From NCBI GenBank assembly GCA_034433795.1, contig DAOUAE010000042.1:1-44640 (forward strand): a DNA stretch of 44,640 bases, written 5' to 3'. A model generated the notes under the pieces. The model did no database searches, was not told where the DNA came from, and was given only the letters and a program-made list of their open reading frames with translations. This DNA comes from DAOUAE01 sp034433795 (lineage in GTDB: Bacteria > Chloroflexota > UBA6077 > FW602-bin22 > DAOUAE01). Numbering within the stretch: the first letter of the stretch is position 1; each line of letters begins with the position of its first letter. The translations under genes and the position numbers were made by a program. Of the stretch, positions 24,933 to 32,209 are shown piece after piece.

Positions 24933-25922
24933 ATGCTCCGCGTGGCCATCGTCGGTGGCGGCAACATCGGTCAGGTCCACGCCACCTGCTACCGCGCCAT
25001 GCCCGACGTCCAGCTGGTGGGCCTGGCCGAACAGCGGCTGGATCTGCACGCCAGCCTGCACGAGCGCTTTGGCTGCCCGGTCTTCCCCTCGCTTGAGGCC
25101 CTGCTGGCACACGTCCGGCCCGACGTCCTGGACATCTGCCTGCCCACGCCGGCCCACGGGCCGGCCATCCGGACCGCTCTGGCGGCCGGCCTCCGTTTCA
25201 TCATCTGCGAGAAGCCGCTGGCCCGGACCGGCGCCGAGGCCCGTGACCTGGTGGCCCGGTGCGCCGCCGCCGGGGCCCAGCTCTTCGTCGGCCAGGTCGT
25301 GCGCTTCTTTCCCCAGTACGTGGCCCTGCGCGAGGCCATCCAGCGGGGCGACGTCGGCCAGCCAGCCATCGTCCGCACCTCACGGGGTGGGCCGCCCCCG
25401 GCCCGCGACTGGTACCTGGATCTGACCCAGAGCGGTGGGGTGATCTTCGATACCCTGATTCACGATTTCGACTGGCTGCACTGGACCTTCGGACCGGTCG
25501 CGCGCGTCTACGCCCGGCACGCTGGCCCCCGTGGCCTGGGGCAGATCGACTACGCGCTGGTGACCCTGCGCTTCCGGAACGGGGTGATCGCGCACACCGA
25601 GGGCCTGTGGGCCCGCAGCCGCTTCGGGACCAGCGTCGAGGTGGCCGGCGACCAGGGATTGCTCACCTACGATAGTTTCCGAACCCAGCCTCTTCTTCTC
25701 GACCGACGCGACGGTCAGGGACCGCTCCCGTACACCCCCGCCGTCGACACGCCCGGTGGGGAGACGCCGTTCTACCGCGAACTGCGCCATTTCCTGGACT
25801 GCATGCGCGGCGGGGCTCGGCCGCGCATCACCCCCGATGAGGCCCGCTACGCCGTTGAGATCGCCGAGGCCGCGCTCCGGTCGGCTCAGACCGGGCAGCC
25901 GGTGGCTCTACCGGAGGAGTGA
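24933..25922 (+). CDS. Gfo/Idh/MocA family oxidoreductase (first of a tandem pair)
   Basis: 329 aa. The Rossmann fold begins VAIVGGGNIGQVH and has the conserved Glu93-Lys94-Pro95 (CEKPLA). The C-terminal beta-sheet domain contains GGVIFDTLIHDFDWLHW with the catalytic D..H pair. The family oxidises or reduces sugar and inositol hydroxyls with NAD(P). GGAGG lies a few nt before the ATG. The next gene, a paralogue, starts 3 nt after the stop, so the two are one operon and may act as consecutive or partner enzymes. The substrate is not predictable. Confidence 0.85.
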   Translation: MLRVAIVGGGNIGQVHATCYRAMPDVQLVGLAEQRLDLHASLHERFGCPVFPSLEALLAHVRPDVLDICLPTPAHGPAIRTALAAGLRFIICEKPLARTGAEARDLVARCAAAGAQLFVGQVVRFFPQYVALREAIQRGDVGQPAIVRTSRGGPPPARDWYLDLTQSGGVIFDTLIHDFDWLHWTFGPVARVYARHAGPRGLGQIDYALVTLRFRNGVIAHTEGLWARSRFGTSVEVAGDQGLLTYDSFRTQPLLLDRRDGQGPLPYTPAVDTPGGETPFYRELRHFLDCMRGGARPRITPDEARYAVEIAEAALRSAQTGQPVALPEE

Positions 25923-25924
25923 CG

Positions 25925-26911
25925 ATGCCGCTCCGCGTCGGGATCATGAGTTTCGCCCACCTCCACGCCAACAGCTACGCCGCCTGTTTGCGCCAGATCC
26001 CCGATGTCACGCTGGTCGGGATCGCCGACGACGACCCGGCCCGTGGCCAGGCCCGGGCCGCCCAGTTCGAGACCCGCTACTTCCCCCGCTACGAAGACCT
26101 CCTCGACGCCAGCCTGGACGCGGTGATCGTCTGCAGCGAGAACGCCCGGCACAAGGACCTGACTCTCCTGGCCGCCCGGGCCGGCGTCCACGTCCTCTGC
26201 GAGAAGCCCCTGGCCACCACTCTCGAAGACGCCAGGGAGATGGTCACCGTCTGCCGGGAGAGAGGCGTTCTCCTCCAGACCGCCTTTCCCTGCCCCTACA
26301 GTCCGGCCTTCCGCCATCTGCTCCAGGCGGTCGAGCAGGGGGTCCTGGGCGAGATCCTGGCCGTCAACAGCACCAATCATGGACGCAACCCCGGCGGCTG
26401 GTTCACCGACCGGGCCCTGGCCGGAGGCGGCGCGGTGATGGACCACACGGTCCATGTGGCCGACCTCCTGCACCGGCTGCTGGGCCCAGCCCGCCAGGTC
26501 TACGCCGAGATCGGCAACGGTCTGGCCCACCAGCCCATCGACGACACGGGGCTGCTGACCATCGACTACGAGAACGGGGCCTTCGCCACCCTGGACACCA
26601 GCTGGTCACGCCCGCGCGTCTTCACCACCTGGGGCGATGTCACCCTGCACGTCATCGGCACGCGGGCGACGGCCTCGCTCGATCTCTTCGCCCAGGTGGC
26701 CACCCTCTACAGCGAGAGCGAACAGCGCGTCCGCGACCTGGGGTGGGGCCCCAACCTGGACCTCCTGATGGTCAGCGATTTTCTGGAGGCGGTGCGGACC
26801 GGCCGGCCGGTCTCGGTCACCGGCGAGGACGGCCTGCGCGCTCTGGCCATCGCGCTGGCCGCCTACGAGTCGGCCCGGACAGGTCAGCCCGTCCCGGTGC
26901 GTTACGCCTGA
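25925..26911 (+). CDS. Gfo/Idh/MocA family oxidoreductase (second of a tandem pair)
   Basis: 328 aa. The Rossmann start reads VGIMSFAHLHANSY, in which the usual GxGxxG is replaced by a SFAHLHA loop, a variant seen in part of this family. Glu93-Lys94-Pro95 (CEKPLA) and GGGAVMDHTVHVADLL with a DHTVH motif are intact. The ATG at 25925 is preferred over the GTG at 25919 because GGAGGAG, which ends the preceding gene, gives the right spacing. It ends 11 nt from the stop of the convergent PhnD gene with no terminator between them. Confidence 0.85.
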   Translation: MPLRVGIMSFAHLHANSYAACLRQIPDVTLVGIADDDPARGQARAAQFETRYFPRYEDLLDASLDAVIVCSENARHKDLTLLAARAGVHVLCEKPLATTLEDAREMVTVCRERGVLLQTAFPCPYSPAFRHLLQAVEQGVLGEILAVNSTNHGRNPGGWFTDRALAGGGAVMDHTVHVADLLHRLLGPARQVYAEIGNGLAHQPIDDTGLLTIDYENGAFATLDTSWSRPRVFTTWGDVTLHVIGTRATASLDLFAQVATLYSESEQRVRDLGWGPNLDLLMVSDFLEAVRTGRPVSVTGEDGLRALAIALAAYESARTGQPVPVRYA

Positions 26912-26922
26912 TCCACCCAGGG

Positions 26923-27849
26923 CTACTTCGGCTTGGCCAGTTCGGCCTCCAGATCCAGGTTGAGGACGGCGGCCGCCCGCCGCACCGGGTCGTAGGCGGC
27001 GTCGGTCGTCTCCTTAACGCCTTCGGTGCCGATGGCCTCCTGGAAGAGGGCCTGGCCCTCCGGCGTGCCGGACAGTTTGAGGAGAGCGGCCTTGATCTTT
27101 TCGACCATCTCGCGGGGCAGGCCCCGGCGGAAGGCCACCCCGTCGTTGGGGATCGCGTCGGTCCGGGCGATCACCCGCGTCGCCGTCATGATGTTGGGAT
27201 AAAGGTCCTGAATCCCCTTGGTCGTGCGCACATCATCGTAGACGGCTCCAGCGTCCACCTGGCCGCCCATAATGGCCACGATGACCTTGTCGTGGCCGCC
27301 GGCGAAGACCTGCTGGCGGAAGACCTTATCGGGGTGCAGGCCTTTCTCCAGCAGCAGCGCCCGCGGGTACAGGTAGCCGGAGGTCGAGCCCGGGTCCACC
27401 CAGGCGAAGCGCTTGCCCTGGAGATCGGCCAGGTCGTGGATATCGCTGTCGCTGCGGGTGACGATCAAACCCCGGTACGCGGTCGCTCCCCCGCGTGAGA
27501 CCGAGACCAGTTCCATCGTCGCCCCGCACTTTTTACTGGCCAGGATATAGGCCAGGGGGCTCACCCAGCCGATGTCGACCTTCTCGGCGCACATCCCCTC
27601 GACCACCGCCACGTAACTGGTCGGCACCTCGCTGGTGATGGCGTAGCCGGTCTCGCGCTCCAGGTAATCGGCGATCTTGCGCATGCCGACCGTCAGACGC
27701 TGGGTCTCCAGAAAGGGGACGATGGCCATCTTGACCGGGTTCTCCCGGCTGCCCAGCGGCCGTGGGGCCAGCAGACAGGCCCCCAGCAGCAGCCCGGCCA
27801 GCCCGAGCCCCAGGAGCAGCCAGGCGCGGCCCAGCCCGTGACCGTTCAT
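26923..27849 (-). CDS. PhnD-type substrate-binding lipoprotein (orphan)
   Basis: 308 aa with a lipoprotein signal: LLGAC, modified Cys25. The mature part starts KMAIVPFLETQRL and has VPTSYVAVVEGM, DIGWVSPLAYILA, TRSDSDIHDLADLQGKRFAWVDPGSTSGYLYPRALL and GGQVDAGAVYDD, characteristic of phosphate/phosphite/phosphonate-binding proteins (PhnD, PF12974). No permease or ATPase gene is in the window. GAGGAGG lies 6 nt before the ATG, which overlaps the stop of a 51-aa membrane protein gene as ATGA. Orphan relatives include oxyanion sensors such as AioX, so the ligand could be phosphonate, phosphite or another oxyanion. Confidence 0.85.
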   Translation of the reverse strand: MNGHGLGRAWLLLGLGLAGLLLGACLLAPRPLGSRENPVKMAIVPFLETQRLTVGMRKIADYLERETGYAITSEVPTSYVAVVEGMCAEKVDIGWVSPLAYILASKKCGATMELVSVSRGGATAYRGLIVTRSDSDIHDLADLQGKRFAWVDPGSTSGYLYPRALLLEKGLHPDKVFRQQVFAGGHDKVIVAIMGGQVDAGAVYDDVRTTKGIQDLYPNIMTATRVIARTDAIPNDGVAFRRGLPREMVEKIKAALLKLSGTPEGQALFQEAIGTEGVKETTDAAYDPVRRAAAVLNLDLEAELAKPK

Positions 27850-28001
27850 CGCGTGCCTCCTCGTCCGTCTGCTTCCTCCACCTGAGCCAGCAGTTCCAGC
27901 TGACGCTGGCTCTCCCGCCACTCGTACCACTCGGCCAGGAGAATACCAGCGGCCAGACCAAGAGTAAAGACACCCACCAGCAGAGCGATCAGCCGACGCA
28001 T
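27846..28001 (-). CDS. 51-aa single-span membrane protein
   Basis: Reads MRRLIALLVGVFTLGLAAG and then a charged helical tail ending EEADGRGGTR. One transmembrane helix (about 4-24) with a short positive N-terminus predicts an exposed C-terminal amphipathic tail. AAGGAG lies 5 nt before the ATG, an excellent site, and the stop overlaps the PhnD start as ATGA, so the genes are translationally coupled. I do not recognise a family. It could tether or present the PhnD lipoprotein (inference). Confidence 0.7.
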   Translation of the reverse strand: MRRLIALLVGVFTLGLAAGILLAEWYEWRESQRQLELLAQVEEADGRGGTR

Positions 28002-28039
28002 GGTCTCTCCTTAAATTACTTATGCTGGACCGTGCGGCC

Positions 28040-28068
28040 TTGCCAGAGCACTCCCGCCCCGGTATGAT
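28040..28068 (+). promoter_or_regulatory. Promoter of the cytochrome c gene
   Basis: TTGCCA (28040-28045), a spacer of exactly 17 bp and TATGAT (28063-28068): five of six at both boxes, the best overall promoter in the window. The start point near 28075 gives a leader of about 59 nt containing AGGAGG (28118-28123). It lies in the divergent region with the PhnD operon. Confidence 0.7.
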
Positions 28069-28133
28069 TATGGCAGAGCCCCCCACCCGAAGGTCAGTCG
28101 GACCTCGGTTGCCAACGAGGAGGTTTCGGGTTT

Positions 28134-28538
28134 ATGGGAGGTGCGATGCGCTGGAGCGCCCTGCTCACCGCCTTCGGCCTGGCCCTGGCCGCCTGTGCCC
28201 CAACGGCCCCGCCGACGCCGACTCCCAAGGCGGGGCCCCCGCCGGCGGTCAAAGACCAGGCGGCCGTCGAGCAGGGGAAGCAACTTTTCGTCTCCAAGGG
28301 CTGCGTGGCCTGCCACACCGTCCGCGACATCCCCCAGGCCAAGGGCACCGTCGGCCCGGCCCTGGATGGCGTCGCCAGCTGGCCCAAGATCGCCGGGACG
28401 ATCGATAACACCCCCGAAAACCTGCAGAAGTGGATCAAGGATCCCCAGGCGATGAAGCCCGGCACCCAGATGCCGACACTCGGGCTGACCGACGACGAGG
28501 CCGCCAAGATCACAGCCTTCCTGCTGACCCTGCGCTGA
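28134..28538 (+). CDS. Monohaem c-type cytochrome lipoprotein
   Basis: 134 aa. The lipoprotein signal ends LALAAC (Cys21), followed by a Pro/Thr-rich spacer and a class I cytochrome c domain with haem-binding CVACH (57-61) and the axial Met113 in GTQMPTLGLTDDEA. The domain resembles those of terminal oxidase partners. It is anchored on the outer face of the cytoplasmic membrane and carries electrons. The first ATG is 10 nt from AGGAGG; a second ATG at 28146 has its own GGGAGG and would give 130 aa. Either is possible; the mature protein is the same. Confidence 0.9.
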   Translation: MGGAMRWSALLTAFGLALAACAPTAPPTPTPKAGPPPAVKDQAAVEQGKQLFVSKGCVACHTVRDIPQAKGTVGPALDGVASWPKIAGTIDNTPENLQKWIKDPQAMKPGTQMPTLGLTDDEAAKITAFLLTLR

Positions 28539-28549
28539 ACCCGCCCTCC

Positions 28550-28577
28550 GGGCAGTGGGCCCGGCGGCCCACTGCCC
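28550..28577. terminator. Bidirectional hairpin terminator
   Basis: A perfect 12-bp stem with a 4-nt loop (28550-28561 with 28566-28577) between the convergent cytochrome and kinase genes. It is very GC-rich with no strict T-run on either side, so it may need Rho or act as a 3' end stabiliser. Confidence 0.6.
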
Positions 28578-28594
28578 GCCCCCGCTTCGTTCAC

Positions 28595-29062
28595 TTACGG
28601 CGAGAAGTCCTCCACCACCAGCACCTCGGCGAAGCCCTCCTCGCGCGACGGCGGCTCCAGCTGGGCGGCGAAGCGCCGGATGACCTCCTCGGGCACCGGC
28701 ACCGGCCGCTGACGGTTGCGCGCCAGGGCCACCTCCAGCGCGCAGGGGAAGTAGACCGCGACCGGCACCACGCCGTGGCGCTGGGCCAGACGAAGGCTCT
28801 TCTCCCGCCAGAAGCGGGTGGCGTTGGTGGCGTCGAACACGATGTCCACCTGCCACTCGTTGGCGCGGGCCAGCAGCGCACAGAGGACGGCCTCGCCCGC
28901 CACCCGTACCATCGGCTCGACCCGCGGGTCGTAGGGCCGCCCGCTGAGCATCAGCCGCAGGTCGTCGAGCGAGACGCGCAGGGCGTGGGCGAGATACTTC
29001 CGGGCGTAGGTCGTCTTGCCACAGCCCGGGATGCCGACCAGCACAAACAGACGGGCGGGCAT
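28595..29062 (-). CDS. P-loop kinase of the AAA_33 / polynucleotide-kinase-like type
   Basis: 155 aa. Walker A is GIPGCGKTT (10-18), followed by VSLDDLR and DIVFDATNATRFWREKSLR, the pattern of small kinases related to the 5'-kinase of T4 Pnkp and to the AAA_33 family (PF13671). The substrate, RNA end, nucleoside or other small molecule, is unknown. GAGGG lies 5 nt upstream of the ATG. It starts 15 nt after the acetyltransferase stop and is probably in the same transcript. Confidence 0.8.
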   Translation of the reverse strand: MPARLFVLVGIPGCGKTTYARKYLAHALRVSLDDLRLMLSGRPYDPRVEPMVRVAGEAVLCALLARANEWQVDIVFDATNATRFWREKSLRLAQRHGVVPVAVYFPCALEVALARNRQRPVPVPEEVIRRFAAQLEPPSREEGFAEVLVVEDFSP

Positions 29063-29077
29063 TGTCCCTCGCGGCGA

Positions 29078-29620
29078 TCACTCCTCACGCGTCTGACGCT
29101 GCTGATACTCCTCGGCCAGCAGGCTGACGGCGATGAGGTCCCAGTAGCGTCCATCGCTGAAGTAGCGACGGCGGAGCGTTCCGTCGACCCGGAACCCGAC
29201 CTTCTCGAAGGCCCGACGGGCGCGGGTATTGAACTCGGGGATGTAGGCGTAGAGGGTGGCCAGGTTCAGGTCGTTGAAGGCGAACCCCAGCAGGGTCTGG
29301 AGGGCGTCCGGACCGTAGCCGCGCCCCCAGTAGCCGCGCTCGCCGATGACCACGTTGACCTCGGCGGTGCGATTGCGCGGGTCGATGTGCCGGAGCATAG
29401 CGTAGCCGATGAGGTCCTTGTCCCGCGTCTCGATGGCCAGGATCTGCAGGTCGCGGGTCTCGGCCAGCCGCTCGTACCACTTGGCATAGTCGATGGGGGC
29501 CAGCGGCCAGGCGGGATAGCCGCTCAGCCGCAGGAGCGTCAGATCGTTCAGCCACTCCCGCAGGGAATCGAGGTCGGTGCGTTCCAGGGCCCGCAGGTTG
29601 ACCAGCTTTCCGGTGATCAT
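29078..29620 (-). CDS. GNAT-family N-acetyltransferase, RimJ/RimL-like
   Basis: About 180 aa. VNLRALERTDLDSLREW at the start and the acetyl-CoA site ERGYWGRGYGPDALQTLLGFAF (read as G.W.RGYG) are typical of the Acetyltransf_3 group, with the final NTRARRAFEKVGF strand. These enzymes acetylate protein N-termini or small amines. AAGGAG lies 8 nt from the ATG at 29620, with an adjacent GTG at 29623 also possible. No specific substrate can be given. Confidence 0.85.
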   Translation of the reverse strand: MITGKLVNLRALERTDLDSLREWLNDLTLLRLSGYPAWPLAPIDYAKWYERLAETRDLQILAIETRDKDLIGYAMLRHIDPRNRTAEVNVVIGERGYWGRGYGPDALQTLLGFAFNDLNLATLYAYIPEFNTRARRAFEKVGFRVDGTLRRRYFSDGRYWDLIAVSLLAEEYQQRQTREE

Positions 29621-29681
29621 CACCCGTGCTCCTTACGTTCTCTGGCCGCCGCACTGGCGCCGTCCTCTGGTCCGGACCGCC

Positions 29682-30329
29682 TCAGCCCACAGCCCCCTCA
29701 GCCGGGAAACGATAGAGCCGGTGTTCGTCAATATACTGCAGAACCGCGTCGGGGACCTGATACCGGATCGGTCGCCCCTCGGCCACCCGCCGCCGCAGGT
29801 CGGTGGCGCTGATGCCGATAAGGGGCATTGACACGAAGTGGATCCGCCGCTGCGGCTCCGGGATCCACGGCTCCAGATAGCGCAGGTCCTCGATCTGAAA
29901 GCCCGGCCGGGCGACGGCCACGATCTGGGCCAGAGCGGCGATGGTCGCCGGCTCGCGCCAGGTGGGCAGGCTGAGCAGTTCATCGGCGCCGATGATGAGA
30001 AAGAGCTCGGCCGCAGGCCAGGTGGCCCGCAGCTGCCGCAGGGTATCCACCGTGTACGAGGGGCCGGGCCGGTCCACCTCGATCCGGGAGAGCACGAAGG
30101 CGGGGTTGTCCTGAATGGCCAGCGCCACCATGGCCACCCGGTGCTCAGCCGGGGTGACCGGTAGACCCCGCTTGTGCGGCGGCTCGCCGGCCGGGACGAA
30201 GAGCACGCGGTCCAGCCGCAAGGCCGCCCAGACCTCCTGCGCGGCGATGAGATGGCCGATATGGATCGGATCAAAGGTCCCGCCGAAGACACCCAGCCGG
30301 CAGGACGCCCCGCTCAGGTCGCAGCCCAT
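29682..30329 (-). CDS. nadD: Nicotinate-nucleotide adenylyltransferase NadD
   Basis: 215 aa, the usual size. It joins ATP and nicotinate mononucleotide to make deamido-NAD in NAD synthesis. The nucleotidyltransferase motif GVFGGTFDPIHIGH ends with HIGH (23-26), and the second motif ISATDLR lies near residue 173. VDRPGPSYTVDTLR is also typical. The ATG overlaps the 3' end of obg by 16 nt, implying translational coupling; obg-nadD is a common bacterial pairing. Confidence 0.95.
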   Translation of the reverse strand: MGCDLSGASCRLGVFGGTFDPIHIGHLIAAQEVWAALRLDRVLFVPAGEPPHKRGLPVTPAEHRVAMVALAIQDNPAFVLSRIEVDRPGPSYTVDTLRQLRATWPAAELFLIIGADELLSLPTWREPATIAALAQIVAVARPGFQIEDLRYLEPWIPEPQRRIHFVSMPLIGISATDLRRRVAEGRPIRYQVPDAVLQYIDEHRLYRFPAEGAVG

Positions 30330-31567
30330 TCCAGCTCGGCCTTGCCGATGCGCACCGTATCTCCCGGCTTGACCCCAGCCGCCTCGAGGGCGGCGTACAC
30401 CCCCATCCGTCGGAGCATCCGCTCCAGGTACAGCAGCGCCTCGGGGTTCTCCAGATCGGTCATCGCCACCAGCCGCTCGACGGCCGTGCCCGAGACGCGG
30501 AAAGCCCCGTCGGGATCCCGTTCGACATGGAACGTATCGGTGGCCGGCTCGACCACCGGCTGCGGCTCCAGCGGCGGCGGAGGCGGCGTGGCCCGGACGA
30601 CCTCCAGAACCTTCCGCAGGAGCGGCTCCAGCCCCGACCGGGTGGCCGCCGAGATCGGGAAGACCGGGAGCCCGCGGGCGGCGAACGCCGCCCGGACCGT
30701 CTCCCAGTTCTCCTGGGCCGCGGGCAGGTCCATCTTGTTCACCGCCACGATCTGCGGCTTTTTCATCAACTCCGGGTCGAAGAGCCGCAGCTCCTCATTG
30801 ACCCGGTCGAAGTCGCCGATGGGATCGGCGCTGGTGCCGTCCACCACATGCAGCAGGACCCGGGTGCGTTCGATGTGGCGCAGGAAGGCGTGCCCCAGGC
30901 CGACGCCACGGTGGGCTCCCTCGATGAGACCGGGGATATCGGCAAAGACCAGCGTCTCACCGGCGACCTCGACCACCCCCAGGTTCGGGCTCAGGGTGGT
31001 GAACGGGTAGTCGGCGATCTTGGGCCGGGCCCGACTCACCGCCGCCAGCAACGTCGACTTCCCCACATTCGGGTAGCCAATGATACCGACATCGGCGATC
31101 AGGCGCAACTCCAACCGGAGCCAGCGCTCTTCGCCGGGCTCGCCTTTCTGCGCGATCCGGGGAGCCTGGTAGGTGGGGGTGGCGAAGCGGGCGTTGCCCC
31201 AACCGCCGCGTCCTCCCCGGGCCACCAGGAGCACCTGGCCGGGCTCGATAAGGTCGCCCAGGACGTGGCCCGCGTCGTCGTAGACAACCGTCCCCACCGG
31301 CACCCGGATGTACAGGTCCTCGCCGTCCCGGCCGTGCTGCTTCTTGCCCCGGCCGTGCCCACCGCGCTCGGCCACGAAGCGCTGGCGGTAGTGGAACTCC
31401 AGCAGCGTGTTGAGGTTGGGATCGGCGATGAGATAGACGTTGCCCCCACGGCCGCCATCGCCGCCGTCCGGTCCCCCAAAGGGGACAAATTTCTCCCGGC
31501 GGAAACTGATGGCGCCGTTTCCGCCATCACCACCCTTGACGTAGATCCGCACCTCGTCGAGGAACAT
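30314..31567 (-). CDS. obg: Obg/CgtA ribosome-assembly GTPase
   Basis: 417 aa. The Gly-rich Obg fold (1-158: KGGDGGNGAISFRREKFVP, DGGDGGRGGNVYL) is followed by the G domain: GYPNVGKS (164-171), DIPG (210-213) and NKMD (277-280). A C-terminal OCT-type domain (about 345-417) ends the protein. Obg binds the 50S subunit and links ribosome assembly to growth and stress. It lies next to the presumed replication origin, is read away from it, and is coupled to nadD. Confidence 0.97.
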   Translation of the reverse strand: MFLDEVRIYVKGGDGGNGAISFRREKFVPFGGPDGGDGGRGGNVYLIADPNLNTLLEFHYRQRFVAERGGHGRGKKQHGRDGEDLYIRVPVGTVVYDDAGHVLGDLIEPGQVLLVARGGRGGWGNARFATPTYQAPRIAQKGEPGEERWLRLELRLIADVGIIGYPNVGKSTLLAAVSRARPKIADYPFTTLSPNLGVVEVAGETLVFADIPGLIEGAHRGVGLGHAFLRHIERTRVLLHVVDGTSADPIGDFDRVNEELRLFDPELMKKPQIVAVNKMDLPAAQENWETVRAAFAARGLPVFPISAATRSGLEPLLRKVLEVVRATPPPPPLEPQPVVEPATDTFHVERDPDGAFRVSGTAVERLVAMTDLENPEALLYLERMLRRMGVYAALEAAGVKPGDTVRIGKAELEWAAT

Positions 31568-31596
31568 CGCGATTCGCCCGTCTCTCTCCGTCAGTC

Positions 31597-31605
31597 ATTC
31601 TACCA
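31597..31605 (-). promoter_or_regulatory. Extended -10 promoter of obg-nadD
   Basis: Minus strand TGG followed by TAGAAT (five of six). The start point near 31590 gives a leader of about 23 nt. No matching -35 is seen. Confidence 0.4.
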
Positions 31606-31943
31606 TGTGGCAAGGGGGAGGCCGTGGTCGGGAGACGCCGTCGGGCAGGGGATCCGGGGAAAAGTTCGCGCCGGCCGCCGGTGGAGCGCGAAGGGGAGGC
31701 GGGCAGACCTGGGGAAAACCCTGGGGATAATCGGGTGTGGGCGGTGGAGCGTCCCGGCGCTGGCCAGAGCGAGGAGGCGATGGGGCCTGTGGACACCCCC
31801 GGGCCGTCCCCGCCGGCTATCCACAGCCCTCCACCGTTATCCACAGAACAGGCCGGGTTGTCCACACCCGTTATGTTGAAAGGCCGGCCCGGGCGCCAGT
31901 GCCGGCGCACCGGTCGCCAACGGCCGCCAACGGGGCGCCGGCG

Positions 31944-31972
31944 TTGCCCTGTCGGGTGGGCTGTAGTAGGAT
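31944..31972 (+). promoter_or_regulatory. Possible promoter of the small membrane protein gene
   Basis: TTGCCC (31944-31949), a 17-bp spacer and TAGGAT (31967-31972), four of six at each box. The start point near 31979 gives a leader of about 19 nt with GGGGAGGG before the ATG at 31998. Confidence 0.4.
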
Positions 31973-31997
31973 CGGCGGCCAGGGGAGGGCTACGGTG

Positions 31998-32186
31998 ATG
32001 GGGCTGCTGCGCTACTGGGGACGGTTTCTGGTCTTTATTCTGGCCGGAGGGTTGGCGGGGCTGCTCCTCGGGCTGGTGGTCGAGGCGGTGACGGGCGTCC
32101 GCGGCTGGGGGCTGTGGCTGGCGGCGGCCGGAGGGGTGGCCGGACTGGTGCTCTTTCTTTTCACCAGCGTCGAGACGCCCCCCTGA
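31998..32186 (+). CDS. Small membrane protein (62 aa) beside oriC
   Basis: Two predicted transmembrane helices (about 8-30 and 39-57) joined by a short GVRGWG turn, with a short acidic C-terminus. The ATG at 31998 is supported by GGAGGG about 8 nt upstream and a plausible promoter. It converges with dnaA, 12 nt between stops. I do not recognise a family. Confidence 0.6.
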   Translation: MGLLRYWGRFLVFILAGGLAGLLLGLVVEAVTGVRGWGLWLAAAGGVAGLVLFLFTSVETPP

Positions 32187-32187
32187 G

Positions 32188-32209
32188 CCGCCTCCCTGTC
32201 AGGAGGCGG
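32188..32209. terminator. Hairpin between the small membrane gene and dnaA
   Basis: CCGCCTCC (32188-32195) pairs with GGAGGCGG (32202-32209) around a 6-nt loop that contains the dnaA stop codon. It is a GC-rich stem without a T-run, able to act on both converging transcripts. Confidence 0.45.

Larger units (their letters stand above)
31568..31997. other. Probable replication origin (oriC) with DnaA boxes
   Basis: The only non-coding stretch above 300 bp. DnaA-box-like nonamers, counted against TTATCCACA: 31710-31718 (minus, 7/9), 31722-31730 (minus, 8/9), 31788-31796 (minus, 7/9), 31817-31825 (plus, 8/9), 31837-31845 (plus, 9/9) and 31858-31866 (plus, 8/9). The first three face the last three. 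A 9-bp repeat CGCCAACGG occurs at 31915 and 31925. No long AT-rich unwinding element is visible, which is notable. dnaA lies 200 bp away across a small gene. Genes on both sides are read mainly away from this point. Confidence 0.75.

Noticed and set aside
22882..25425. 847-codon plus-strand open frame
   Set aside because: Overlaps MATE, the antisense membrane protein and the first oxidoreductase in the wrong frame.
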